Below are positions 45,125 to 54,275 of a stretch of DNA of 64,000 nt, in pieces. The stretch's first letter is position 1. Each line of letters begins with the position of its first letter. The position numbers and the translations under genes were made by a program. The stretch is from Marine Group II euryarchaeote MED-G37 (GTDB taxonomy: Archaea; Thermoplasmatota; Poseidoniia; Poseidoniales; Thalassarchaeaceae). The DNA lies in the NCBI GenBank assembly GCA_002457555.1, contig NTJQ01000003.1, positions 57,838 through 121,837 of the forward strand. The letters are read 5' to 3'. The notes below the pieces were generated by a model, which saw only the letters and a list, made by a program, of their open reading frames with translations, had not been told where the DNA came from and did not search any database.

Positions 45125-45580
45125 GTGGCAAGAATGCACAGTAAAGGCAAAGGAAAGAGCGGCTCGGACAAGCCGAATGTTTCCGATGCTCCAAAGTGGT
45201 CCGAATTAGATAAAAAGACCGTTGAAGACCTTATTCTAAAGCTATCTGAAGAGGGTCACCCAACCGCAATGATTGGGACCATACTTCGCGATCAACATGC
45301 TGTTCCAGATGCCAGATTGGTTACTGGTGAGAGAATCTCTGAAACTCTAATGCGAAATGGAATTGGAGGAAAGTATCCGGAAGACATGATGAATCTGATG
45401 CGACAAGCATTGAGAATGATAGACCATCTAAATACTAATCACAAGGATTTACACAATCGCCGACAACTAGAGTTGACCGAATCTAGAATTCGTCGTTTGG
45501 CTAAATATTACAGAGGCACAGGGAAACTTGATTCGGATTGGGCCTACAAGAGAGATCAACTGCGACTAATGGTTGAATGA
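45125..45580 (+). CDS. rps15: Ribosomal protein uS15, archaeal type
   Basis: uS15 binds 16S rRNA early in assembly of the small subunit platform. The 151-residue product has the archaeal/eukaryotic form, with an N-terminal extension starting M-A-R-M-H-S-K-G-K-G-K-S. The core helices contain a late L-H-N-R-R-Q-L segment, and the R-R-L-A-K-Y-Y-R block lies near the C-terminus. It starts with GTG. In many archaea rps15 is followed by a DHH-family recJ gene; here the next gene may be a degenerate relative. Confidence 0.97.
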   Translation: MARMHSKGKGKSGSDKPNVSDAPKWSELDKKTVEDLILKLSEEGHPTAMIGTILRDQHAVPDARLVTGERISETLMRNGIGGKYPEDMMNLMRQALRMIDHLNTNHKDLHNRRQLELTESRIRRLAKYYRGTGKLDSDWAYKRDQLRLMVE

Positions 45581-45660
45581 GTTTTACAACTCGTGAATGC
45601 TAGCAATTGCATAATTGCAAAGCGATGGAGATTTGAACCCCCTCTTTCCATCTAGGTACG

Positions 45661-46530
45661 ATGCGGCAGCTGCTTCAGTCAGAACCATTTTCCTCAGTGG
45701 CCCCCATCCTGGCCCAAGCAGTCTCTGGTTTCGAAGTACATGAGGGTCCGGTTATGTTACTGGCCGCTCCATCTCTTATTGGTGCTCTTTCTATTGCTCC
45801 AATTGAAGCAGCCTTTCTCGACCTTGGTTTACCCTATCGCCGGCGATTTAAGTTGGAACCTCCTTCAGATGGTTCTTGGATTCACATTTTGGGTCCTGCT
45901 CAAGACACCGGGCCGGAGTATAACTCAGAACCCCCTCGTCTAAGTCTTGGAGTAGCACTTGTAGATGGATTAGTTTCCTCGTCAGGAGATGCCAGAAGGG
46001 GGCCATTGACTACGGTTGCACAGGCTCATGCAATAGCTCAATCATTAGCACCTGATGGCCTCCTTGTTCGGAGTTTACGTCCGTGGCTGATTTCTGGGAA
46101 TTGGTTACATTCATCGCTTGATACGACCTATGATCCTGTTTTCACTGCCCTTAGAGATATGTTGGTTGAAGAAGGCAGTGTAAAAATTGCCACAATGCCT
46201 GAGGTCCCTTCAATTGAATTGTCTAATACTCCTTGGATAGATGAATTAGCTCTGGATGCAGTATCGTCCAAGTGGTTCGATTTAGATCTGGAAGGGAAAG
46301 CTAGAGCCCTTTCGCATCTAATGCGACCTGCCATTCCTCGCTCCACACCCTCTACCGCTAGGATGGAAGAATTAGGCTGGCATAGAGTGGTCGGTCCAAA
46401 TTGGGATACCGATTTAGCCTCGGAAATTCTCAGAGCCGCTAGACTGTGGAAACAAGGCCCTGCCAATCTAGCAGCGCATTCTTTTGTTGATTCATTATTG
46501 TCGACAGGAAAATCCCCTGAATTAGAATAA
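45661..46530 (+). CDS. Possible inactivated RecJ/Cdc45-like protein
   Basis: The 289-residue product has no clear domain by eye. Its position directly after rps15 is where archaea often carry a DHH-family RecJ/GAN gene. Its layout also echoes that family: an N-terminal hydrophobic strand with A-P-S-L-I-G-A-L-S where the first Asp-rich motif would be, then L-x-L-G-L-P-Y-R-R-R-F. Later, P-L-T-T-V-A-Q-A-H-A-I-A-Q-S-L is followed by L-R-P-W-L-I-S-G, like the helix before the DHHA1 linker. No DHH or D-x-D acidic motif survives, so it would be catalytically dead, like Cdc45. It is shorter than RecJ/GAN (about 450 residues). The assignment is inference. Confidence 0.4.
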   Translation: MRQLLQSEPFSSVAPILAQAVSGFEVHEGPVMLLAAPSLIGALSIAPIEAAFLDLGLPYRRRFKLEPPSDGSWIHILGPAQDTGPEYNSEPPRLSLGVALVDGLVSSSGDARRGPLTTVAQAHAIAQSLAPDGLLVRSLRPWLISGNWLHSSLDTTYDPVFTALRDMLVEEGSVKIATMPEVPSIELSNTPWIDELALDAVSSKWFDLDLEGKARALSHLMRPAIPRSTPSTARMEELGWHRVVGPNWDTDLASEILRAARLWKQGPANLAAHSFVDSLLSTGKSPELE

Positions 46531-48534
46531 TCATTCAAGCCTTAGTGTGGATTCACAGCCAATACATTCCAATCTAAGCGGTCTAATTTCAGACTCTACT
46601 GGATTAGATTCTCCACAATTTGGACAATTAACATGAGCACTGGGTCGTTGCCTTCTTCCACGTCCCTCAGTAAAGTCCGACCGAGGGGATACTAGAGCGA
46701 CAGGGAAAACCAGTAACATACTCGAAGAAACAACACCAAGAACAAACGGCATATCAAGACCTAAAACATACAATGCCAACGAAAGTCCACCAAGGACAAT
46801 CACTGTTAGCATCGTAGGTACTCTTGCCCGCCTCCTTGTCATTGCCATTCCTAAGCCTAGTGCCAAAACTAACATGAATACAGAAACCATTGCCGAGACC
46901 AATGGTGAGTACAGTGCACCACCTGTAGGTACAAACTCAACTCTGAATGACTCCTCCGTGTCTAGGTCGCTTTCCACTATTGTAACCTTCTCGAATATTA
47001 TCCATCTTCGATGCTTTGCATCAATATCTTCTGCCGCAACTCCTCCTAGACCCTGTAGAGCAGAGGAGCGAATTTCTACTCTCAACTCAACCTTAGTGTA
47101 CAAATCATCATCACTTGGCCGGATGAATGATTCAATCAATTGCTGTCTTTCCCCAGCGTTGACCTTGTGAGATGTATCAATTCGAATAGTCACACTCTCG
47201 GCACTGAATGCCCTAGTGTGGCCCAAATCAATCGTTATCTCCGTAGGTCCGAGATTAACTGGATTAACCCCGAGAATAGACTCAGCGTCCAGGTACAATC
47301 CATTAGCAAGGAATGATCTCATATCTGACGCCGAACCAACTAGATGACTGTTTAAGGCTGCGATTTCTGAATCATCGACCTGACCGTTGTTATATTCAGA
47401 ATTAGGGACACTATCGGAGTAAGTTCTCAGATTACGCCACCAACTATTGGAGGAAAGGCTATTGTTTCCAATATTATCTAAACCCCATCTTACCCACTGA
47501 GACATAGCGCCATCAAATTCGACTGTTACTTCTCTTTCTACTGATTCTCCATCAAATTTGGCACTTACATCAACAAGTAAATTCGTCCCACCAGTCCTCA
47601 ACGGCTCAACCGCAGGATACCAACCTCCTGTATTTGACCCACCATCACCTGCAACAATGTCGTATGTCCGATTAGCCTCAATTCTAAGGGCAGTTTGTGG
47701 GTCTAGATGGAATGCTACCATGTATGTTCCAGAATCTGCAGATTCAGGCATTTGCCAGGCGAAAGTCACCTCCACTCCATTATTTGTTGGAGTTGCAATC
47801 GGACTATCTGCGATTGTATTGCTAGCTACTGTCATGCCTCCGCTTGAGGCCGACCACATCCTATCCCCAAATCCAGACTTGAGAAGGATAGGGAAGTATA
47901 CCAATCTGCCATTAACGCTTGGTTCTTTCATATCGATACTAACTAAGGGGAATTTCATTGAAATTCTTCCAGGAAAATCTTCTGCACCCCAGATAAAGCG
48001 AATTCCTGCTTCGTCACCTGGGCTGGAGAAAGATAAACTTCTGACTGAAAAAGTCAGTTTTATTTTATCACCCGAGCGCACTTCACCAGCAAGAACTTCC
48101 ACGGGAATTACAACTTCTCCCTCATTTGTGAGGAACAACCCTGCACCAGCGTCTCCCTCAAAGTAGGTGCTTCCGATATTGACTCCAATTGTTGCATTTA
48201 TTTGGATTCCAGCCGCCGCTTCAACCTCATATGGGATGCGAAATTCCCAAGTAGAATCTGGGTAGTCTCCCTGTAATCCCCAATCTATTTCCCAAGTGCC
48301 GATTTCCACCAATCCTTGGATAGAAGGCGTAACAAATTGCTCAAATTCCTCATCAAGGTCGGAATCAAATGGAGAAAGTGAACCATCGTCAGCATTACCA
48401 ATCAAAAATAAGTCAAATTCTTGCGAACTACAGCAAGAACCATCTTGCTCAGCAGCTATTGGTGAATAGGGCATACTGACTAGCATAATTAATGCTACAA
48501 TTAGCACCACTCCACTCCTCTGATACCCCTCCAT
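46531..48534 (-). CDS. Exported protein with C-terminal membrane helices and zinc ribbon
   Basis: From the ATG at 48534 the product has 667 residues; an ATG at 48558 would add eight. A signal peptide (about 5-24) ends near I-A-A. A beta-rich ectodomain of about 490 residues contains paired Cys near the start. Roughly three membrane helices follow at about 540-625. The C-terminal 35 residues form a zinc ribbon (C-P-N-C and C-I-G-C) that would lie in the cytoplasm. The family is unknown. It is the last gene of a minus-strand run, and its stop abuts the convergent RecJ-like gene with no spare base. Confidence 0.65.
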   Translation of the reverse strand: MEGYQRSGVVLIVALIMLVSMPYSPIAAEQDGSCCSSQEFDLFLIGNADDGSLSPFDSDLDEEFEQFVTPSIQGLVEIGTWEIDWGLQGDYPDSTWEFRIPYEVEAAAGIQINATIGVNIGSTYFEGDAGAGLFLTNEGEVVIPVEVLAGEVRSGDKIKLTFSVRSLSFSSPGDEAGIRFIWGAEDFPGRISMKFPLVSIDMKEPSVNGRLVYFPILLKSGFGDRMWSASSGGMTVASNTIADSPIATPTNNGVEVTFAWQMPESADSGTYMVAFHLDPQTALRIEANRTYDIVAGDGGSNTGGWYPAVEPLRTGGTNLLVDVSAKFDGESVEREVTVEFDGAMSQWVRWGLDNIGNNSLSSNSWWRNLRTYSDSVPNSEYNNGQVDDSEIAALNSHLVGSASDMRSFLANGLYLDAESILGVNPVNLGPTEITIDLGHTRAFSAESVTIRIDTSHKVNAGERQQLIESFIRPSDDDLYTKVELRVEIRSSALQGLGGVAAEDIDAKHRRWIIFEKVTIVESDLDTEESFRVEFVPTGGALYSPLVSAMVSVFMLVLALGLGMAMTRRRARVPTMLTVIVLGGLSLALYVLGLDMPFVLGVVSSSMLLVFPVALVSPRSDFTEGRGRRQRPSAHVNCPNCGESNPVESEIRPLRLECIGCESTLRLE

Positions 48535-48607
48535 ATTACAGGGAGACCCGCTTTCCATCCTTGAATGCGACCCTTATGAGATTCGTTTGTACTCTATTTC
48601 TTTACCA

Positions 48608-48624
48608 CGGCGCCATAGGCGCCG
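48608..48624 (-). other. Intergenic stem-loop, 7-bp stem, loop ATA
   Basis: CGGCGCC pairs with GGCGCCG around ATA. In transcript direction it lies 25 bases after the gltX stop and 73 bases before the next gene's start. Confidence 0.65.
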
Positions 48625-48649
48625 CGCGTACACGAGGCAAGAATATGCC

Positions 48650-50365
48650 CTAACCGTGTAAATAGAGTAAATCTACGGGGCCATTTTCAGGTATCTTCTC
48701 AATTCTTGCAAACCCCACTCTTTCTAATTGGACGATTGCACCTTCTACTAAATCGATATTCTCGATTAGTCCTTCATCAATTCTAAATCCACTCCCAGAT
48801 GGCGAAGTTAGGCGAGCCTTTCGGCTCTGATTTATTGGTATCCAATGGACAATTGGGCGCTTATCACTTCTCTCTAAAGAGTCCACTATCGCATCATTGT
48901 GATTAATCGAGATATCTGCGAAATCCTTCAAACGCAATTGTTCAGAATAATCTGTATCCTCAATAACAAACTTCTCTGAAATCTCCCATACGCGAAACCC
49001 TTCAATTTCACCATGTGGGTGGCGAGCAATTTGCAGTTTTTCAGGCATTTCAGATCCAATCATATTGAAAGATAAAGTCCTCGGATTTCTAACGAATGAT
49101 CTTCTTTCACAAACAGCATCAATCACAGAGGAATTGAATGATTCTATGGTTTGCATAGATATCGAAATATCTTTTTGAGTTAACCCAAGGTCTAACCAGA
49201 AATCACGTATGGCTTGAGGGTCAAAACCTCGACGCTTCAAAGCGGAAATTGTAGGTAAACGGGAGTCATTCCATCCCTCGAATTTCCCATCGGCAATATC
49301 AGCTCTCATCCCAGAGGTGGAGAAGCCTCCAAACTCGTGCACCTTTACTCGTCCCCAATAGAGAGGTTCCGGATAAACCCAACCGAAGTGATTGTACAAT
49401 AGAGTCTGTTTTCTTGTCGAATCCATTAGATCTTTACCCCTAACGATATGAGTCACTCCTTGAAGATGGTCTTCAATTGCACTTTGGAAATCTAGTAGGG
49501 GCCAAACCTTGTACGAGTCTCCGACCATTGGGTGCGGACTATGTTGTATCCGTAAAGCAGGCCAATCACGAAGTGCAGGATTGGGTAATTCTAGGTCGGT
49601 TTTAACTCTTACAACCGCACCTCCTTCTTCTATGCTGCCGTCATTCATGGCCTGCCAATCTGAGAGATTATCTTCCTCAGTTCTTTTTCTACACGGACAC
49701 GATTGTGACTTATCTCTGAGATTTTTGAATTTCAGCGCACTACAGCGACAAATGTAACCAAATCCAGATTTGAGCATTTTTTTGGCATGTTCAAGATAGA
49801 TTGGCATTCGTTCACTTGCCCGAATTACAATGTCAGCAGGTCTACCTGCCAGCCATTCATATTCATCTTCAATCCATCCATAGGCTTCGGGTAGAGGTGG
49901 CTTTACTCTGGTATCGGTATCGTCGTAACGTAGTACAACTTTACCAGAATACATTTTGGCATATTCGGAATTGATTGCAACTCCTCTCGAGTGTCCAATA
50001 GTAAGTGGTCCGTTAGGGTTAGGTGCAAAACGCAAAATCACTTTTCCTTCAATTGCATTAGGTAGTGGTTTCAGCCCAACTCTCTTCTGTTGTTTTTGTC
50101 TTTCCAAAGCCTCAGGATTTGTTTCCGCTAAAGATGCTCTTACCGCATCAACGCCATTCTCCTTGGCCATTTGATTTGCAGCCTCAACCTCTTTTTCTAC
50201 CAGAGATTTCAGATCCTTTGCTCGAGGTCTCAAATCGGCTCTTTCACCCAGTAAGCGACCTAACACAGACCCTGACTGACCTGCTCCGTCGTACTCAACT
50301 GTATTTTGCATGGCATACTTTCGAACCGTATCCACGGTCTCCGAATCCCAGTTGGAATCAGTCAT
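48650..50365 (-). CDS. gltX: Glutamyl-tRNA synthetase, archaeal type
   Basis: This class I enzyme charges tRNA-Glu, and often tRNA-Gln in archaea, which then need an amidotransferase. The 571-residue protein has an N-terminal extension of about 105 residues, typical of archaeal/eukaryotic GluRS. The HIGH-like motif T-I-G-H-S-R-G is at about 122-128, preceded by R-F-A-P-N-P-N-G-P-L. A Cys-rich insert near 200-225 (C-R-C...C-P-C) probably binds zinc. The KMSKS-equivalent is F-S-T-S-G-M-R at about residue 350. The C-terminal beta-barrel anticodon domain is complete. The rnhB gene lies just upstream. Confidence 0.95.
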   Translation of the reverse strand: MTDSNWDSETVDTVRKYAMQNTVEYDGAGQSGSVLGRLLGERADLRPRAKDLKSLVEKEVEAANQMAKENGVDAVRASLAETNPEALERQKQQKRVGLKPLPNAIEGKVILRFAPNPNGPLTIGHSRGVAINSEYAKMYSGKVVLRYDDTDTRVKPPLPEAYGWIEDEYEWLAGRPADIVIRASERMPIYLEHAKKMLKSGFGYICRCSALKFKNLRDKSQSCPCRKRTEEDNLSDWQAMNDGSIEEGGAVVRVKTDLELPNPALRDWPALRIQHSPHPMVGDSYKVWPLLDFQSAIEDHLQGVTHIVRGKDLMDSTRKQTLLYNHFGWVYPEPLYWGRVKVHEFGGFSTSGMRADIADGKFEGWNDSRLPTISALKRRGFDPQAIRDFWLDLGLTQKDISISMQTIESFNSSVIDAVCERRSFVRNPRTLSFNMIGSEMPEKLQIARHPHGEIEGFRVWEISEKFVIEDTDYSEQLRLKDFADISINHNDAIVDSLERSDKRPIVHWIPINQSRKARLTSPSGSGFRIDEGLIENIDLVEGAIVQLERVGFARIEKIPENGPVDLLYLHG

Positions 50366-50369
50366 GCTA

Positions 50370-50386
50370 TCGGGCCTACGGCCCGA
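50370..50386 (-). other. Intergenic stem-loop, 7-bp stem, loop TAC
   Basis: TCGGGCC pairs with GGCCCGA around TAC. In transcript direction it is 26 bases after the rnhB stop and only four bases before the gltX ATG, so folding in mRNA could cover the gltX ribosome site. Confidence 0.65.
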
Positions 50387-50412
50387 ACTAAGGCATTTGA
50401 CGCTTCTTACCC

Positions 50413-51150
50413 TTACCAGTCATCAAGTGACGATTGTACGACAGGTCCACCCTGCTGGGTTCGTACTGGAACAGGAGTTCCATGTAAATTCTGCCAAATA
50501 TCAGATACAGTCGCCCAACTCCATCTCAGAGAGTCATGCGGTTTGCCATTTGAGAGCATCTTCTCTACTGCGAACCGTGTGGTTTTATCCGACGGATAAC
50601 CGGAACCAATTTCTATTCCTGTTCGAGCGGCGATTTCTTGGATTGCTGAATCCCTAGATACCTTTGCAAGAATTGAGGCACCTCCAGTAACGAGATCTTT
50701 CGAATCCATACCATGTTCAGCATCAATTTTCCAAGTCCCCCAGCCCTCTCCCAACGATGATTGTAAGCGAATTTTGAATCTATCCTCATTTACATCGCAA
50801 GCATCTGCCCGAATCACACCTGAATCAGAAGACAAATCCGTAGCAAAAATAGCCTCTGAAAATAAATCGATTTCTAGTCTATTCAAATCCGAAGCCATAC
50901 TGTTGATGTCTATTCTCTTCGGGGAACAAAATATCAGCCCTAATTTCCATTTTTTTTCTTCTATGCGCTGATTGATTCCAGTAAAAATACGAAGACGTTC
51001 ATTTGGTGAAATGTCCTTTGAATCCTTTACATTCAATTTGGATAATATTTCAATATCATCTGCTGGTATTGCTAATGCCGCGACTACCAATGGTCCGATT
51101 ACAGGCCCCCTGCCCGCCTCGTCCACACCAATGATCCAGTTACTATCCAC
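50413..51150 (-). CDS. rnhB: Ribonuclease HII
   Basis: RNase HII cuts RNA in RNA-DNA hybrids and at single ribonucleotides in DNA. The 245-residue protein opens with the type 2 signature G-V-D-E-A-G-R-G-P-V-I-G-P-L, which provides the first acidic residues. It later has A-D-A-C-D (about 116-120) and D-A-E-H-G-M-D-S-K, followed by G-G-A-S-I-L-A-K-V-S-R-D, which matches the conserved core and last catalytic Asp. The start is GTG at 51150, 15 bases after the stop of the SGNH hydrolase gene, suggesting an operon. Confidence 0.95.
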   Translation of the reverse strand: MDSNWIIGVDEAGRGPVIGPLVVAALAIPADDIEILSKLNVKDSKDISPNERLRIFTGINQRIEEKKWKLGLIFCSPKRIDINSMASDLNRLEIDLFSEAIFATDLSSDSGVIRADACDVNEDRFKIRLQSSLGEGWGTWKIDAEHGMDSKDLVTGGASILAKVSRDSAIQEIAARTGIEIGSGYPSDKTTRFAVEKMLSNGKPHDSLRWSWATVSDIWQNLHGTPVPVRTQQGGPVVQSSLDDW

Positions 51151-51165
51151 GTGGTGCCGGTAGCA

Positions 51166-53985
51166 TCAAGGGTCTTCATCATCACGCAAATCTTTGCCAA
51201 GGGAATCCAATCTTTCATCGAAGTCATCTAGGTCCAGAACTATGTTATCGGGATGAATTAGATCACTATCTTGTAATTGCTCTGCCATTTCGATTGCATC
51301 GATTATGGCATCCTCTGCTTGAGCCTCGTCGAGTAAAGTTCCGGCTCCATGGATGACCTCTGACTCAGGGGCCGGTGAAACTTCTCTAGAGTGGCCTCCC
51401 GATTTACCCATAAAATCCCGCTTAAACGATTCTAAGTCGGTAGTGGGGCTCTGTATAAGTTCTGGTTCTTCTTTTTCATTCGCTTCGAATTTAGACATCC
51501 AGTCTCCAACTTCTTCAACAACAACCACTGGGTTTTTGCTTCTGTAAAAATCTCTGTCGGCTTCGATTCTGTGTCGTATTGCAAAGGCTACCGAGACGGT
51601 CCCAACAAGACTAACAATTACGATTAGAATGGTTTGTAACCATCTCTGCATAAAATTGCTGAAAACACTAGGCTCATCTGAGTCAATAGGTTCGGTTGGC
51701 TGGGCACCATCAATTTGAGTAGAATGTTCTACAGTGTGTTGAACTGCTGGGTCTCGGATGGAGCGAATCTCGACAGTCAGAATTGCATTTGAGGCAATTG
51801 GCACTTCTTCAGGTACATCCATCCAAACTTCGAATAATAGCGTCCCATCGATTGGAACATTAAGTGTCTCAAATGACCTAACTTGGTTTGTTGCGGAACC
51901 CAGTTCATTCGGAGGGGCAACTCCAAAATCTGTAAAATCGGTACATTCTACGCTTACAACTAGACCGTCTGGACTATTCCCGATATTCTTTACTTCCCAA
52001 TATCCGGTCAATTTCCCATCGATCACCTCAGCATCAGAGCGAATAATCTCCCATGCATGAACGGCCGCAATCGATACATCAAAGCTAACCTCGGCTGGAA
52101 CCCAACCATCAACCTCCAATTCTATTGTGACTTCTCCAATCAGTCCGGCCTCTAGTCCAATTGCCGTCCAGGCAGAAACCTCGATTCCATGGACTGTTTG
52201 ACCGGGCCCTAAATATCTAGTATATTCTGTAATGTTTACAACTAACCAATCTGGCTTTTCAGTCACACTTAGGTTAAACAGGTAAGCAGCATCTCCTGTA
52301 TTTTCAATAAATAATTCTACTAAACAGGTATCCCCTGGTTTTACCTCAAACATACAGTCGACATTTGTCAAACCTAAGTCTCCGCCTGATCGAGGAACTA
52401 TACTAATAGTCTGATTTAACCTTTGAATTTCTTGTACACCATCTGCCCAAAATTGAATCATCATATCCAGTTTTCCAGATGTTAAAATTGGAGATTGTAC
52501 TTGCATGCGAACTGTAGTGGTTTCGCCCGGATTCATGTCTTCCAGACCGATTCGATCGTAAATTATTGCAGTCCACCCCTGATGGGCGAAGGATAGTCCA
52601 GGTGTTTCTATTGGGGTGCCATTTTCGTAAACTGGTGCGATATTTATCCCAAGCGAATTAATCGAATTGCCGATATTCTGCAAAACGAATTCTAGGTCAA
52701 CAACACCTCCTGGATCAATTGAAGCAGTACCCCCTCCTTCGATTACTTGCATCCCCTTCCATTCACCATATCGGAGTGAAAAATTCCACCAATCTTGATT
52801 GCCAGTATGGTCTCCTAACAAGGTCACACTAAAGTCATGAATTGAATCTGCAAGAGGGTAACCGAAGGAAACCTCCGGAGCGACCACCCTAAATTCTACC
52901 CACTGAACAATATCGCTTGGAGCATCAAAAGAGTGCCCAACCTCTGGGCTTGTAGGATAATTCCAGGACACCTCCCAACCAGGTGGGCTAGTAATTTCAA
53001 TCAGCGCGGTAGTATTGACTTCTGCTTGGTTGGTAAAATTAGCCGCCACTCCTATTGTTAAACCCGGCTCAATGTTGAAAATTGAACCTGAATCAACACC
53101 AAATTCTACTCCTAAATCTTCTAATTGCCATGGGTAAGTTAATTCTGATGTGTTGAATACTGTGTGGTCAGCCCATTGTTGCAATTCTAATGTTCTTGAA
53201 GCGTTTATTCCACCTGAGCTTGGCAGACCAACCGTCGATTCTCCGGTAACCGAAGCATGTATCACGCAGGCGGCTAAATATGTCCCTTGAATTGATGGAT
53301 GACTACCGTCAGCAGCATATAAATCTGAGAAAATAGTTCCATCCTCAGTAGCATTGGAAATGGAGAAAAAGATATTCTCAAATGCCATCCCAACTGGGGC
53401 AATAAAAACCGGTCTTCGGTCTGATGATAGGTTTTCAGCATAAGCAAGATAACCATTTTCTAGATACTGTTGCATTGTTTCATAGTCAGGATATCTCCAA
53501 CTATTACTCTCATCACCATTTCTATACCCCCAAGTCATCATAAAGAATGTATCTCCTCCATTGTCATCTGCCAAATCATCAATAATCCTAGCACCTTCCA
53601 TACTATCTTGCCAGTAGGACGAACTTGTCGGGAAACCAGGGACTTGACTTTGATCTTGCAATATCACATAATCGTGAGGGGCCCGTAATGAGGTGAACCA
53701 TTCAGAGCCTTCAGTCTCAGCTTGCTCCCCATGCCAAGCAAGAGTCTTCCCTCCACTCGTCAAGGCCTGTACTTGGGGAGTAAATCCAGTAGCGCTAAGT
53801 AAATTCTCAACCCTGACATTCAATTGATTGTTGGATGTGTAAGAATTTCCAATAAATAATAGGTCTAGGGGCGAATCATTTGATGCTGACTCGGAAGGGC
53901 TCTGGGCCTCGTTTAACTGGCTCGGCGCTATGGGTGCGATCAGCAATGCAAGAATCATTCCCATGGCCAATGCCCTGCCTCGCAT
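51166..53985 (-). CDS. Membrane-anchored SGNH hydrolase (DUF4886-like)
   Basis: The 939-residue protein has a signal peptide (about 5-24). An SGNH/GDSL-type domain (about 40-255) contains the nucleophile block L-F-I-G-N-S-Y-T and a V-I-L-Q-D-Q-S segment. A T-W-G-Y segment and the final D-G-S-H-P-S-I-Q-G block supply Asp and His. Such enzymes are esterases or lipases, often carbohydrate deacetylases. The next 500 residues are NEW3/CARDB-like beta modules. A membrane helix at about 780-800 precedes a long acidic cytoplasmic tail. This layout parallels the other surface proteins in the window. Substrate unknown; deacetylation of external polysaccharide is a guess. Confidence 0.85.
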   Translation of the reverse strand: MRGRALAMGMILALLIAPIAPSQLNEAQSPSESASNDSPLDLLFIGNSYTSNNQLNVRVENLLSATGFTPQVQALTSGGKTLAWHGEQAETEGSEWFTSLRAPHDYVILQDQSQVPGFPTSSSYWQDSMEGARIIDDLADDNGGDTFFMMTWGYRNGDESNSWRYPDYETMQQYLENGYLAYAENLSSDRRPVFIAPVGMAFENIFFSISNATEDGTIFSDLYAADGSHPSIQGTYLAACVIHASVTGESTVGLPSSGGINASRTLELQQWADHTVFNTSELTYPWQLEDLGVEFGVDSGSIFNIEPGLTIGVAANFTNQAEVNTTALIEITSPPGWEVSWNYPTSPEVGHSFDAPSDIVQWVEFRVVAPEVSFGYPLADSIHDFSVTLLGDHTGNQDWWNFSLRYGEWKGMQVIEGGGTASIDPGGVVDLEFVLQNIGNSINSLGINIAPVYENGTPIETPGLSFAHQGWTAIIYDRIGLEDMNPGETTTVRMQVQSPILTSGKLDMMIQFWADGVQEIQRLNQTISIVPRSGGDLGLTNVDCMFEVKPGDTCLVELFIENTGDAAYLFNLSVTEKPDWLVVNITEYTRYLGPGQTVHGIEVSAWTAIGLEAGLIGEVTIELEVDGWVPAEVSFDVSIAAVHAWEIIRSDAEVIDGKLTGYWEVKNIGNSPDGLVVSVECTDFTDFGVAPPNELGSATNQVRSFETLNVPIDGTLLFEVWMDVPEEVPIASNAILTVEIRSIRDPAVQHTVEHSTQIDGAQPTEPIDSDEPSVFSNFMQRWLQTILIVIVSLVGTVSVAFAIRHRIEADRDFYRSKNPVVVVEEVGDWMSKFEANEKEEPELIQSPTTDLESFKRDFMGKSGGHSREVSPAPESEVIHGAGTLLDEAQAEDAIIDAIEMAEQLQDSDLIHPDNIVLDLDDFDERLDSLGKDLRDDEDP

Positions 53986-54079
53986 GGGAGACGCTCATCG
54001 TTCTCGGTTTTGATTTATGCCCCTTCTTGATGAATCTCATAAACGAAGTAACTATGGTCTGAGGTGCTGTTCGCAGACC

Positions 54080-54265
54080 ATGGTATCAAAGTGGCCATTC
54101 GGTAAGAAAAACGCCCCCGCCGAACCAAAGCCTGCCGCAAAGAAGGCTGAGGTTGTTGAGTATGAGAGGAAGTCTGAAGATAAACAGAAGGAATTGATTG
54201 AAGATAAAAGCCATCTGAAAGACAAATCTTTCCTCGATGCAATGGCGCTTTTAGACGATGATTGA
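54080..54265 (+). CDS. Small charged protein, 61 residues
   Basis: The ATG at 54080 is the preferred start; the frame is open to 54017, but that part looks non-coding. The product begins M-V-S-K-W-P-F-G-K-K and is rich in Lys and Glu, with an A-P-A-E-P-K-P linker and an acidic end (A-L-L-D-D-D). It has no membrane segment or Cys. A helical hairpin is likely. It is convergent with pheT, ten bases apart. The function is not known, and its small size makes it uncertain. Confidence 0.5.
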   Translation: MVSKWPFGKKNAPAEPKPAAKKAEVVEYERKSEDKQKELIEDKSHLKDKSFLDAMALLDDD

Positions 54266-54275
54266 AATTTAAGAC

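Noticed and set aside
47558..48166. 202-codon plus-strand open frame
   Set aside because: Antisense to the exported zinc-ribbon protein; Ser/Pro/Thr-rich composition typical of a shadow frame.
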